Assembly (NCBI RefSeq): GCF_000820705.1
Contig: NZ_CCXI01000154.1
Location: forward strand, 1-64,000
Origin: Clostridium polynesiense
GTDB taxonomy: Bacteria > Bacillota > Clostridia > Clostridiales > Clostridiaceae
Reading direction: 5' to 3'
Length of the DNA: 64,000 nt
The translations under genes and the position numbers were made by a program. Of this stretch, positions 8,538-17,228 are shown piece by piece. How positions within the stretch are numbered: the first letter of the stretch is position 1; each line of letters begins with the position of its first letter. The notes under the pieces are model-generated. The model ran no database searches. It worked only from the letters and a program-made list of their open reading frames with translations, and was not told the DNA's origin.

Positions 8538-9943
8538 ATGGCTTCAAAAGGTGATTTGTTTTTAGATAATAATAAGGTAAACAGCTTATATGAAAAAACT
8601 AAAAGTTATGAAGCAACTGTCTTAGAAGCATTATACAATCAGTATAAAAATACTTATAAGCTATCACTTTCAAACCATTTTAGAGGCGATGCTGCAGATG
8701 CTTTTAAAAATATATAGCTGATGGTGCGATAAATATTATTACTGGAATGATGGATGTCTCTTCAGAAATTACATCAATAGCACAGGTACTTACTGAGACC
8801 TTCTCACAGTATGAAAGCACCCAGGATGGTAGGGTTTCCGAAAAGGCGTTAGATCATATAGGTAAGACACTGAAGTCTAAAGAGTCAACCTTTAGTGGTG
8901 CAGAAAGTGAACTTAATGCAGCACTAAAGCAGGCAGAAAAATATATTTCAGTAAAAGCACTGAATCTGGACAGCGTTCATAGCAGCTACGAAAAGACAAA
9001 TAAGGCTTTAACGAAGATTAGAGAAGATTTGTATGCAGCTGATGATGATGCACTTAAAAATGCCCAGGAGTTATTGGAGAGAATAACAGCTTTTAAAACC
9101 TTGATTAAGAATACCATGGGCCACTGCTACAGCGATGATGGTAAGTTAAACACCGATAATATAGGGAATGTGAAATCTCAGCCCTGGTACACAAAGTCCT
9201 CTAATTTAGCACTTCATCTTATGCTTCAGGAGGATCCCTTTTCCTATAGTGCCGGTGAGGTAACTGTTTCTGAAGATCAATGGGCCGCTGGACTTGCTTC
9301 CGATGTTTATGCTTATGGAGGCTATTCTTTCTTAGAAGCATCCTACGAAGCAGGAGTTGAAGATGGAGCGGCTTTTGCAAAAGGGAAGGCTGCAGCTGCA
9401 GCGGCCAATGGTCATGCTCAGTTTACTGATTATCTTAAATTAGGAGCTTCCGCCAAAGTACTTTATGGAGAGGGTGAGGCAAAAGCAGGTTTTTCAGAGG
9501 AATATGTAGGCTTCAATGTGGCTGGAGGGGCAGGAGTGATAAATGCAAAAGGTTCCGCGGTCCTTGGCTCAGAGAAATTAAATGTCGCTGTAAACGGCGA
9601 GGCTAAGGTGTTAAGTGCCGATGGAAAAGCAGCCTTTGCCTTTGAAAAAGATGGACAATTTGCTCTTGGAGTTGATGCCTCTGCCACCGCAGCAGAAGCT
9701 TCAGCGGGTATTGGAACTACTATTTTGTCTTATTCAGACAATAACACCCAAAAGGATCTCTTTGGTTTTGGAGTAGCAGCGGATGCTGGGGTAAGTGCTG
9801 ACTTTGCTATATATGCGGAAAGTCAAACCGCAATTGAGACTGATATAATAAATATAAATGCCACTTCCCTTAAGGTAAAGGCTCAGGCCCTGCTTGGATT
9901 TGAAGTTAATGTTACTGTTCCGACGCCTTATATAAATTGGTAG
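8538..9943 (+). pseudogene. LXG-domain T7SSb toxin, interrupted by one-base frameshift
   Basis: Two pieces, 8538-8717 and a frame ending at 9943, join into one ~468-aa protein if one A is added to the A5 run at 8706-8710. The joined N-terminus reads as an LXG domain: FRGDAADAFKN, then YIADGAINIITGMM and a long helix, as in other LXG toxins (family pattern). ATG 8538 fits the AAGGAG at 8525-8530 better than ATG 8532, which is only 1 base away. The C-terminal ~230 residues are alanine/glycine-rich with alternating small and hydrophobic residues and no catalytic motif I recognise. This suggests beta repeats or a membrane-active toxin. Two membrane proteins follow as candidate immunity genes. The break may be a sequencing error. 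Confidence 0.75.
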
Positions 9944-9966
9944 TGGTAAGTAGGGGGGAATTAATA

Positions 9967-10470
9967 ATGCTTTGGATGTTTACATTAGTGTTATCGCTGT
10001 TATGTACCTTCTTGAATCCTTATGTTGGTTTATTTGGAATTTCTACAATTGTTCAGTTTATTATATATCTTTCCTTTGATATTAATGTAAATAAACGATT
10101 AGAAATTAGCCAATTTGGATCAGGAGAGCAATCTCACTATACAAGGAATTTAAAAAAATCAGGAAAAGGTATATCCAATGTTTGGTGTGCTTCTTCTGTA
10201 ATTCTTTTTATAACATATACTATAATGAGCATTGGTGTATGGGCATTAGCCTCTGGTAAATTAACTTCAGCTGCTACTATTATGATGCCTTTCAATGTGA
10301 TTCCGGAGGATAAAATTGAGGTTTATAGTGCAGTGCTGCTTATTGCCGGAATATTCTTTAATCTGTTAACCACTGTCTTAGTATTTATAAGACGGAATCA
10401 GCTTTTGAAGAGAGAATTCCATAGCAGCAATAATGAATATATGGAGGCTTATGATGGAGAAAGAAATTAG
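9967..10470 (+). CDS. Four-helix membrane protein, candidate LXG immunity protein
   Basis: This 167-aa protein has about four hydrophobic segments (residues ~2-17, 19-36, 70-92, 110-135) and a polar loop around residues 45-65. I do not recognise the family. The start is ATG 9967 because AGGGGGGAA lies just upstream; the earlier GTG would overlap the toxin gene. It is the first gene after the LXG toxin, the normal place for an immunity protein. A membrane-embedded protector fits a toxin acting on the membrane. Function is inferred from position only. Confidence 0.65.
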   Translation: MLWMFTLVLSLLCTFLNPYVGLFGISTIVQFIIYLSFDINVNKRLEISQFGSGEQSHYTRNLKKSGKGISNVWCASSVILFITYTIMSIGVWALASGKLTSAATIMMPFNVIPEDKIEVYSAVLLIAGIFFNLLTTVLVFIRRNQLLKREFHSSNNEYMEAYDGERN

Positions 10471-10906
10471 CTTTCATGTAGGTATGCCGTCAGTATTCTG
10501 CTGGATTTCAGCTAATATTTTTGGTGTACTTAATCAGTATATTTCATGGTGGGCAGTGTTTTTAAATATGTTCCAGGTTCTTTCTGCTTTGATTATTGCT
10601 ATTATGATAATGTCAATGAAGAAAATTGCAGAAGGGACTGGACCTGCAGCTCATAACGCTAATTTTTTTCTTACTAATATAGTGCGTGGAAGAAAATATA
10701 ATAACTTACTGGTTTTCTGTCTTTGGGTGATGGCGATACTTATAGTACTTGTATACATAGGGATTATTTTTACCTTAGGTAATTTCCCATTTTCCCAGGC
10801 AAATATTAATTTTGATACGATTACAATGATATTAACCATTGTATTTACAATATTAACAGCTTACTTCCTTACTCTTTCTGTAAGGAAAATTGGTAAGCAG
10901 AGATAG
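10454..10906 (+). CDS. Second small membrane protein, candidate immunity protein
   Basis: The protein has 150 residues with three to four hydrophobic segments (residues ~15-35, 38-55, 85-110, 120-142) and a short basic tail (SVRKIGKQR). It overlaps the previous gene by 17 bases; ATG 10454 is chosen because GGAGG at 10443-10447 is 6 bases away. Its topology resembles that of the upstream protein, so the two could be diverged copies or two halves of one immunity complex. No named family was recognised. Confidence 0.6.
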   Translation: MEKEISFHVGMPSVFCWISANIFGVLNQYISWWAVFLNMFQVLSALIIAIMIMSMKKIAEGTGPAAHNANFFLTNIVRGRKYNNLLVFCLWVMAILIVLVYIGIIFTLGNFPFSQANINFDTITMILTIVFTILTAYFLTLSVRKIGKQR

Positions 10907-10916
10907 GAGGGTAGTT

Positions 10917-11333
10917 ATGGCAACTTTAGATGATTTGAAATCTTCTTTGGCGGAAATAAAATCTCAGTTAAAGGATAAGGAAAAAGAAAGGAAACGCTAT
11001 CTTGCCATCGCTTCTGATATAGATGCAGTTTACGAAAGACTTGCAGAGGATAAAAAAATCATGAAGGGCTATAGAGATAGTGTAAAAGACTTCTCAAAAG
11101 AAAGCTATGATGATTTTAAAGGCAATCTATATAAAAACTCATACCAAAATAGTGTCAGTGACTTAGTTGAAAATTACAATGAGGTAATTAGCAACATTGA
11201 TGCTAATATGGATGCCTTAAACCTGGAAAAAGCAAACTATGAAAACAAAGCATCAAGGTGCTATGGCCTGATTGGGTCTTTTGAATCAGCTGTTAACTCT
11301 CTTGTTCATAGAATTGAAAATTGGGTTAACTAA
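10917..11333 (+). CDS. DUF5082/YwqH-like helical Lap protein
   Basis: This 138-aa coiled-coil-rich protein has a charged N-terminal helix (KSQLKDKEKERKR), a short central turn and a long C-terminal helix. This is the layout of YwqH/DUF5082 proteins found beside LXG toxins. The start at 10917 follows AGGAGG at 10905-10910; upstream in-frame starts overlap the membrane gene. It probably forms part of a targeting complex for an LXG-type substrate. Family assignment is by pattern and synteny. Confidence 0.65.
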   Translation: MATLDDLKSSLAEIKSQLKDKEKERKRYLAIASDIDAVYERLAEDKKIMKGYRDSVKDFSKESYDDFKGNLYKNSYQNSVSDLVENYNEVISNIDANMDALNLEKANYENKASRCYGLIGSFESAVNSLVHRIENWVN

Positions 11334-11349
11334 TATAGGAGGTTGTATT

Positions 11350-11793
11350 ATGGCTATCAAGGTTATGGTGGCGAAGGCTCATCAGGGACAATTGACAGAT
11401 CCAGACATAAAAAAAGAATATGAGAGCGTGTATAAGGCTATAAATAATGTTCACATTGACTACCAGGAGGATACTGTAAATTTTGTATTCCTGAAAGGCA
11501 TCTACAATCATAAAGAAAGAAAAATGGTTACAGCGTGTCTTTTTGTAAACAAGATGGATAAGCCCCTTAAAGAGCTCCATGGCGACCTGAATATGAAATT
11601 TAATAACAAAAATGCATTAATTGCTAAAGCTACCCTGGATTTCGATGAAAGTTTTATGGGTAAGCTTCCTGCGGACAATGGATTACTCGTCCACCTCAAT
11701 ATTCCCGTAAAAGGCCTGAAGCAGGATGAGGAATTTACTATTGAAGATATCAGCGGAAGCTTTGATGGCGTTAAAGTAACATATGATGAATAA
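11350..11793 (+). CDS. SLAP-domain-like beta protein
   Basis: This 147-aa predicted beta-rich protein has no signal peptide. The stretch CLFVNKMDKPLKELHGDL, then FNNKNALIAKATL and MGKLPADNGLLVHLNIP, resembles the bacterial SLAP domain, where a strand with an F-x-N turn is followed by a GxIP-like segment. SLAP domains occur in accessory-Sec and surface-protein contexts, so a chaperone or assembly role is possible. It ends the first toxin module; a strong terminator follows 22 bases later. The assignment is by motif resemblance only. Confidence 0.5.
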   Translation: MAIKVMVAKAHQGQLTDPDIKKEYESVYKAINNVHIDYQEDTVNFVFLKGIYNHKERKMVTACLFVNKMDKPLKELHGDLNMKFNNKNALIAKATLDFDESFMGKLPADNGLLVHLNIPVKGLKQDEEFTIEDISGSFDGVKVTYDE

Positions 11794-11815
11794 AATATTG
11801 TTTAAGTATAACTTC

Positions 11816-11849
11816 AAAACTGCCAAGTGAAATTTGATTTGGCAGTTTT
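11816..11849 (+). terminator. Rho-independent terminator closing the LXG module
   Basis: AAAACTGCCAA (11816-11826) pairs perfectly with TTGGCAGTTTT (11839-11849) around a 12-base loop. The arms begin with A4 and end with T4, so it could act on both strands. It separates the LXG module from the lipase module. Confidence 0.8.
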
Positions 11850-11959
11850 GATGAATATACAAAAGTTGTATTAAAATAGTACAAGTTCAATCTACTATAT
11901 TAATGATAGTCAGTGTGTGAAAGTTAAAAAGCGAATAGCGCCCATAGAGGAGGTGGAAT

Positions 11960-12421
11960 ATGAGCATAGTTTCGTATTTAGAATCAAAAAAGCAAACCTA
12001 TATGACTCAAATAGTTAACGCTCGAAGTCAGATTAAGAAATGCGAGAGAAGCTATGATTCGCTAAGTATATTCAAGTCTACTGTGACGAAGTCTCAAGAG
12101 GATTTTCATACTATAAACTCCAATAAGTCAAAAATCTTATCTGATGTTGTAAATGTGAAGAAAAATAGCATTACAGCAGAAAGGTATTATGGAGGGATGC
12201 ACAATATTTTATCTGGTATAGGTCCTAAGGTTGTTGGAGTTGTGTATGCTGCGTTGTTAGCGTCTATTTCAGTAAAATTACGGAACTATAGGAACAAGAT
12301 TGATTTTTATGAAGGTAAGATTGATGATTACCAGCGGAAAATTGCAGATTTGGAACGTCAGATCGAGGAAGCAAATAAGACAGATGAGTTATCTAAATGG
12401 ATAATGAGAGGGGGGCTGTAA
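11960..12421 (+). CDS. DUF5082-like coiled-coil Lap protein of lipase module
   Basis: The 153-aa protein is strongly helical, with a C-terminal coiled coil rich in I/L heptads (KIDDYQRKIADLERQIEEAN) and a central Gly-rich hydrophobic stretch (IGPKVVGVVYAALLAS, ~89-104). Size and layout match the YwqH-like first Lap gene of T7SSb substrate modules. GAGGAGGTGG sits just before the ATG. The next gene starts directly after its stop codon, so they are one transcript. It is a likely helical partner of the downstream lipase. Confidence 0.6.
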   Translation: MSIVSYLESKKQTYMTQIVNARSQIKKCERSYDSLSIFKSTVTKSQEDFHTINSNKSKILSDVVNVKKNSITAERYYGGMHNILSGIGPKVVGVVYAALLASISVKLRNYRNKIDFYEGKIDDYQRKIADLERQIEEANKTDELSKWIMRGGL

Positions 12422-12754
12422 ATGAGGGTTGATATAATATGTGCTGAGGATGAAATGTCTATGGCTGCAAATAATATTATGGGATATGCTGATTTTCTAT
12501 CGAGAAGTATAGAATCCTATATAGCAATTCTTGCTGAAGTACAGGAAAAGGGCATCAAAGATGATTTAGTATCTTCAAGGCTGTCTGCCATTGCCTCATC
12601 GCTAATGCCTGTTAAGACTTCTATATTTAATGAATGTCAAGCTATAGCAGTTGACATTAAGGATAATATTGCAGGTGTTGAAGCGGTTGATAATTTCAAC
12701 TTTCCTGCAGACTTGACGTCCAAGCTCTCATCCCTTGTTGCTCAGTTTTTATAA
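12422..12754 (+). CDS. Small helical protein, WXG/Lap-like partner
   Basis: This 110-aa all-alpha protein (AANNIMGYADFLSRSIESY, then a second long helix) has no signal peptide and no WXG motif. Its ATG directly follows the stop of the preceding gene, and AGAGGGGGG lies 6-12 bases upstream. It sits in a run of three small helical genes before the lipase gene. In S. aureus the lipase TslA needs two such partners (TlaA and TlaB). By analogy this is a candidate targeting partner; no family was recognised with certainty. Confidence 0.55.
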   Translation: MRVDIICAEDEMSMAANNIMGYADFLSRSIESYIAILAEVQEKGIKDDLVSSRLSAIASSLMPVKTSIFNECQAIAVDIKDNIAGVEAVDNFNFPADLTSKLSSLVAQFL

Positions 12755-12767
12755 ATGAGGTGAAGAA

Positions 12768-13076
12768 ATGGCTGGTTCAGTAGAAATTAGAGTGAATATA
12801 TTAGAATTGGAGAAAAGCGAAAAGAAGCTGGCTGCTTTATCAAAAAGCATTGCAGGAAGGAAGGTTAAAGTGACCTTTTCATCTTCAAAAGGAGCTGCTG
12901 CTGATAGTATTGTTGCTGCAGCAGAACAGTTAAATGAAATTGGTACTGTATTGGCTGATTTGATTAAAAAAACTGAAACTGCTGTCACCAATACAATAAT
13001 TTCGTTTACAGATGCAGATGGGCAGATTGCAAAATGGTTCTATGGATCGGAGGGTTTATATGAAGAGGAAAAATAG
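12768..13076 (+). CDS. DUF5344/YwqI-like small helical protein
   Basis: This 102-aa protein resembles the DUF5344 (YwqI/YxiC) family: an opening beta-like segment (SVEIRVNILEL), a region with small residues, and a helix ending TDADGQIAKWF, where the family usually has a D-x-x-x-A pattern. These are the second type of Lap partner in LXG modules. The start codon ATG follows GAGGTGA. Its 3' end overlaps the following lipoprotein gene by 17 bases. Confidence 0.6.
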   Translation: MAGSVEIRVNILELEKSEKKLAALSKSIAGRKVKVTFSSSKGAAADSIVAAAEQLNEIGTVLADLIKKTETAVTNTIISFTDADGQIAKWFYGSEGLYEEEK

Positions 13077-13842
13077 TATAGGAATTTTAATTGTCATAAT
13101 TCTTACAATGATAGGAGTGTGGGGTTGTTCAATGGATAATAAACCTTTATCAAAAGACAATACCGATTCGGGTATTACCCTTAATGAAAGACAAAAAGAA
13201 ATACTTTCTAAAAATGATTTGCCTACCGAGTATAATAAATTAAACTCATCCCAAAAAGATGCCATTGTTGCTATTGAAGAAATGTTACAAGCTGTAGAAA
13301 AGAAATATGGGATGGAATTTGCTTATTCAGGGTATATTGCTGAAAATGTTTTAGAAAAAGAACAATTGCGAGCTTATCCTGCTTCAGGGGATAAAGCTAC
13401 AGATAGCTTTACGGTAACCCGAATTGAAAGAAATGGAGAAATTGTTTATAAGGATGATTATATCAATCATGCTGTAAGCCACTTGTTCAGTTCGTATATT
13501 GAAGGGTTTGTAAAAAAGGAGATGAAAATTGATGCTGTGAAGGTTTTTTCCGAAATTACAGCAACATCGCTGGAAGCTGTTCCAGAAGATTTCTCAAAGT
13601 TTCATGGGAGTGTTGAGTCAAATAACAGTCTATTCATTGATAGTAAGGAGCTTTCTGAAGACCAATTATCAAGCTTTATTAATAAGTATGAAAAGTGGAT
13701 GAAGGAACACCAGCTTTTTGGAAGCACTCAAATTATACTGCTGAAGCCGGATATTTTGATACGCTTAACAAAGTATAATTTTACAGATTATCTCTTTGAG
13801 AAATACTATCTTCGTAGAGAATTTTCTTATTTGAATAAGTAA
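13060..13842 (+). CDS. Lipoprotein, candidate lipase immunity (TilA-like position)
   Basis: The 260-aa protein has a signal peptide with lipobox VWGC (Cys23), so it is exported and lipid-anchored. ATG 13060 is chosen because GGAGGG lies 5 bases upstream and the signal peptide then starts with MKRK. It shares TERQK/ERQKEIL-type segments and the exact block EEMLQAVEKKYGMEFAYSGY with the broken lipoprotein at 16261, so the two are paralogues. In S. aureus the T7 lipase TslA is neutralised by a lipoprotein (TilA). The same role is inferred here from the flanking position. Confidence 0.75.
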   Translation: MKRKNSIGILIVIILTMIGVWGCSMDNKPLSKDNTDSGITLNERQKEILSKNDLPTEYNKLNSSQKDAIVAIEEMLQAVEKKYGMEFAYSGYIAENVLEKEQLRAYPASGDKATDSFTVTRIERNGEIVYKDDYINHAVSHLFSSYIEGFVKKEMKIDAVKVFSEITATSLEAVPEDFSKFHGSVESNNSLFIDSKELSEDQLSSFINKYEKWMKEHQLFGSTQIILLKPDILIRLTKYNFTDYLFEKYYLRREFSYLNK

Positions 13843-13866
13843 TATATTTTTATATGAGGTGATTGT

Positions 13867-15576
13867 GTGTTTCTTACAGATAATGAATTAGGTATGATAG
13901 AACAATTATGCTACCTAAATAATGATGTGGCTGAAACTGCAGGGGTTACTGCTTTTAATGGTATTAAAAGTATACAACAGGGTATGACCATTGAAGAAAT
14001 CTTAGCCAGTTTTAATGAAGAAAGCCTTAATAGGCTTGAAGGGCATACTGCTGAGATAGGCGGTGCTTATGCAAGCGGTGCTGAATGGGCAAGTATAATT
14101 AGATATTTGAAATCCAGCGATTTAAGAAAGTTAGTCTTATATGAAACAATGACAAGCTCCGATAAAACAACATTAGCGTTGTGTTTCGCAGAAAAAGGGA
14201 AGAGCTCAGAGGCTATTGTTGCATTTAAAGGGACATCAGGCGGAGCTGAATGGATAGATAACGTTGAGGGGTTGAATGCTTCAGATACAAAAAGCCAAAA
14301 AGAAGCGCTGGATTTTATTGAGAGTATCCCCTTTGACAAGGTAACCGTTACCGGTCACTCAAAAGGGGGTAATAAGGCTATGTTTGTGACTATTGCTTCT
14401 GACAAGGTTGACAGATGTGTGGCTTACGATGGTCAGGGTTTTTCCCAGGAATTTATTGATAAATACTGGGCTGAAATAGGGGTAAGAGGAAAAAAAATTA
14501 CGAACTATTCACTTTCCACGGATTATGTTCATGTATTGCTCTTCCCGGTTCCCAATTCAAATCAAGTCTATTGCCAAGGTTTTGGGGTTGAAAATATTAA
14601 GCATCATCACAGTCCAAATTCTTTATTTGTGACAGATGAAAAGGGGAATTTGATTCTTGATGAGAATGGCATACCTCAAATTGTAATTATTGAAGAGGAT
14701 CCATCCATGGTGATGTTGCACGATTTTACCACCTTCATTATCAATAACGCAGATGGCAATGAAAAGGGTGAGATGGTTTATTTTGTTTCTCAGCTGTTGG
14801 CAATGGTATTCGGTGAATCGAATAGCGGTGCAGATAAAATAAGAGACTATGTTCTTTCTAATCCTGACAAGCTAGCAATGATAATTGCTTACTTGGTAAA
14901 ATACATGGAAAAATATAATTTGAATGCAGAAGATATTGATAAGCTTCTGGAAGTACTTGGTTTAAATTCGCTGAACGAATTAATTAACCTTGGGGGTTTT
15001 GACTTACTTGGTCTTCATGTGGATGTGAATTTAAATTTAGCTAACATAATAAACTATATCAAAGAACAATTAACGGATAAAAACGATGATAGGCTTCTAA
15101 AAAATTTACTGCTGCCCACGCTCAAAGCAATGTTTGCCGGAGACTATCATATAGATGTCACTGATTTTTGGGAAAAGATCAACAGCAAGGTTAAAACCAT
15201 TAATACATCCGGGGGAACAGCTAATGCAATTGCTAGGACGGGGAAAATTCGAAATTTTTCATTAAATGTTTATGATACCTTGATGGATGTAATTTCTCGA
15301 ATTGAGAATATGTCATTTTCTCCTGTTTCTTCTTGGAGCAGTTATTCAGGAGAAGAATGGTATTCACCACTGTTTATTGGAGTTGCCATTAAAGGTATAA
15401 GTGCGTACTTTTCTAGGGTGACAGAAACGAATGAAAGATGCAAATCGAAGATAGATACAGTTTTCAATAATGTTAGACAAGTTGACTCTACCAGTGCCTC
15501 TCGAATTACAAATCGTTGCCAGCGTCTTAGGAGTATATATACTAACCTTTCAGATATAGCCGAAAACATTGGCTAA
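13867..15576 (+). CDS. TslA-like T7SSb lipase toxin with reversed domain order
   Basis: In this 569-aa protein, residues ~1-290 are an alpha/beta hydrolase of the DUF2974/Mbeg1-like lipase group. VAFKGTSGGAEW forms the oxyanion region, GHSKGG carries the nucleophile Ser165, then comes AYDGQGFS and a later HHHSPNSL histidine. The middle is helical linker; the last ~120 residues form a helical region with SWSSYSGEEW followed by a long helix. This resembles a WXG/LXG-type targeting domain placed at the C-terminus. That order matches S. aureus TslA, a T7-secreted lipase. It lacks a Sec signal peptide. GTG 13867 follows GAGGTGA. Partners lie upstream and lipoproteins on both sides. The lipase call is strong, the TslA analogy good. 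Confidence 0.82.
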   Translation: MFLTDNELGMIEQLCYLNNDVAETAGVTAFNGIKSIQQGMTIEEILASFNEESLNRLEGHTAEIGGAYASGAEWASIIRYLKSSDLRKLVLYETMTSSDKTTLALCFAEKGKSSEAIVAFKGTSGGAEWIDNVEGLNASDTKSQKEALDFIESIPFDKVTVTGHSKGGNKAMFVTIASDKVDRCVAYDGQGFSQEFIDKYWAEIGVRGKKITNYSLSTDYVHVLLFPVPNSNQVYCQGFGVENIKHHHSPNSLFVTDEKGNLILDENGIPQIVIIEEDPSMVMLHDFTTFIINNADGNEKGEMVYFVSQLLAMVFGESNSGADKIRDYVLSNPDKLAMIIAYLVKYMEKYNLNAEDIDKLLEVLGLNSLNELINLGGFDLLGLHVDVNLNLANIINYIKEQLTDKNDDRLLKNLLLPTLKAMFAGDYHIDVTDFWEKINSKVKTINTSGGTANAIARTGKIRNFSLNVYDTLMDVISRIENMSFSPVSSWSSYSGEEWYSPLFIGVAIKGISAYFSRVTETNERCKSKIDTVFNNVRQVDSTSASRITNRCQRLRSIYTNLSDIAENIG

Positions 15577-15605
15577 GAAATAATTATAATTAGAGGATAA
15601 GAAAA

Positions 15606-16199
15606 ATGAAGAAAAGAATAGTAACCTTAGTTCTGTTGATTTTATTTGCATTATTTTATGGATGTAATAATAAACCTGTTAACGGGAATAAACCGAATAC
15701 AGATGAGAAATTATATACCATTACAATACCTGAATCCTATTACACCTATACTGGGACAGATCCCTCAGAGGATTCTAAAACAAGTAAAGAACTAGGTGAT
15801 GCTTATTGCACTGATGCAATTGTTAGTGGTAAAAATTTAATTATAAAAGTAACCGATACACAAAGAAAAAACCTAATTAAAAGGAATAATGATTATATAG
15901 ATAAATTAGTAGGCCAATTGCTTGATATAAACTCAAAGTATAAATATACTGGTGACGACGAGTACAAAGAGTTATTCTTTTATATAGATGAAAATCTTCC
16001 TGCAAATGTTCATCTGAAGACGATTTATGGCACAGCTATAGGTTATGGTTTAAACTATATATTAGAAAATAACTCAACTGATTGGTCAGTTCATTTGACC
16101 ATATATAATTACCATACAGGAAAAAAGGTGGCAGAAGGTAATTTGCCTCAAGATACAATCTCTTATGGAGCAGAGGAGTGGAAGAAGAGCTACGATTAA
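15606..16199 (+). CDS. Lipoprotein of lipase module, second family
   Basis: This 197-aa protein has a signal peptide ending in the lipobox LFYGC (Cys20), then a low-complexity linker and a mixed alpha/beta domain. It differs in sequence from the 13060/16261 pair, so it is a second lipoprotein type. It lies 30 bases after the lipase gene. A surface-exposed immunity or accessory role is inferred from location. A 30-base remnant similar to codons ~61-71 of this gene is found at 17116, which suggests past duplication. Confidence 0.7.
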   Translation: MKKRIVTLVLLILFALFYGCNNKPVNGNKPNTDEKLYTITIPESYYTYTGTDPSEDSKTSKELGDAYCTDAIVSGKNLIIKVTDTQRKNLIKRNNDYIDKLVGQLLDINSKYKYTGDDEYKELFFYIDENLPANVHLKTIYGTAIGYGLNYILENNSTDWSVHLTIYNYHTGKKVAEGNLPQDTISYGAEEWKKSYD

Positions 16200-16260
16200 C
16201 AGAAAAAGTCTATCAGCTAATCCTTCAATGGGAATCGAAATTAGTGAGGAGTAAAGATTT

Positions 16261-17084
16261 ATGGATAAAAAGACTTTAGCTTCTTTGTCCAAATTTATTT
16301 TAGGAATTATCCTAATTGGTTCAGTTTTAGTATTATCCGGCTGTGATAGTATCATTAAAGAGATAGGGGAGGCTTTCTCCAGACCTTCTGAAAGAGAAAA
16401 AGTAGAGATTGTTCTTACTGAAAGACAAAAGCAAATTCTATATGACAGCGGCTTATCCACTGATTATGATTCATTGCTTCAATCTCAAAAGAGTGCAATT
16501 ATTGCTATTGAAGAAATGCTGCAAGCTGTAGAAAAGAAATATGGGATGGAATTTGCTTACTCTGGGTATACAGATGCAACTCCTTTAGAAAATGAAACAT
16601 TATGGGCATACCCAAAAGGTGGAGATCCATCAACTGACTCCTTTTCAGTGCAGCGTAGTGAAAAAATGGTAAAACTGAGTATTTTGATAATTATATAATG
16701 GTAGCACTTGTTCCTATGTATTCATCCTATATAGCCAAGTTTCCAAAAGAACAGTTAGGAGAAAAAAATGTGAAGGTGGTTTCTGAAATAACATATACAA
16801 ATCTACAATCTATGCCAAAAGATATGGAGGAGTTAGAAAATTCCGTTGAAGGCGGAAGTTCTATACTTATAGATGGAGAGTTTGTATCAGAAGAAGATTT
16901 TCATGCTTTTCGTGAAAATTATCTAAAATGGCTTGAAGAGCACGGACTTTATGGTGAATATCAAATCGCTTTGTTAAAAGGCGGATATTTGAAATATGTC
17001 AATAAATATAACTATACTCGCTATACAACTGATGAATATAGTCATTATAGTGAATTCCATTATGTCAAGCGACAAAACAGATAA
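16261..17084 (+). pseudogene. Lipoprotein paralogue of 13060, interrupted by one-base frameshift
   Basis: The first frame has a signal peptide with lipobox LSGC and is collinear with the lipoprotein at 13060, including the shared EEMLQAVEKKYGMEFAYSGY block, then ends early. The rest continues in another frame to 17084 (SYIAKF, KVVSEIT, LKWLEEHGLYG). Adding one A to the A6 run at 16661-16666 rejoins the frames into ~274 residues, close to the 260 of the intact copy. It is probably a second immunity-type lipoprotein, either recently broken or misread by sequencing. Confidence 0.8.
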
Positions 17085-17115
17085 ATCACTGCTTATTAGG
17101 GCGGCTGTAGCTTAC

Positions 17116-17145
17116 AAAGAGCTGGGTGATCTTACTGCACTGATG
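17116..17145 (+). pseudogene. Remnant of the 15606-type lipoprotein gene
   Basis: A 30-base block here matches 15786-15816 inside the lipoprotein gene with three substitutions and one missing base. The three differences fall at third codon positions (GAA/GAG, CTA/CTG, TAT/TAC), which points to a once-functional copy. No complete gene surrounds it. It supports repeated duplication and loss of lipoprotein genes next to the lipase toxin. A 32-codon frame (ATG 17062) also crosses the block but looks accidental. Confidence 0.5.
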
Positions 17146-17160
17146 TATATGTCCAAATGA

Positions 17161-17224
17161 TGCATAAAATAATGATATGCATATATAAGTGCATAATATT
17201 ATTTTATGCATTTATATATGCATA
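17161..17224 (+). repeat. Array of five TGCAT motifs upstream of satD
   Basis: TGCAT occurs at 17161, 17178, 17190, 17207 and 17219, i.e. with spacings 17, 12, 17, 12. The array is therefore two 29-bp direct repeats (22 of 29 bases the same) plus a final half site. The core ATGCAT is self-complementary. It ends 5 bases before the satD -35 box, so it is probably a binding array for a regulator. Confidence 0.75.
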
Positions 17225-17228
17225 ACTA

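Noticed and set aside
8700-8717. Programmed -1 frameshift in the LXG gene
   Set aside because: No heptamer of the X XXY YYZ type lies in the reading frame, and no following stem-loop is evident. A missing A in the A5 run is simpler.
17062-17160. Small 32-codon gene before satD
   Set aside because: It crosses the lipoprotein remnant and the tail of the broken lipoprotein gene and has no ribosome site.
17161-17224. CRISPR-like repeats
   Set aside because: The repeats are short (TGCAT), alternate in spacing and have no unique spacers of normal length or cas genes.
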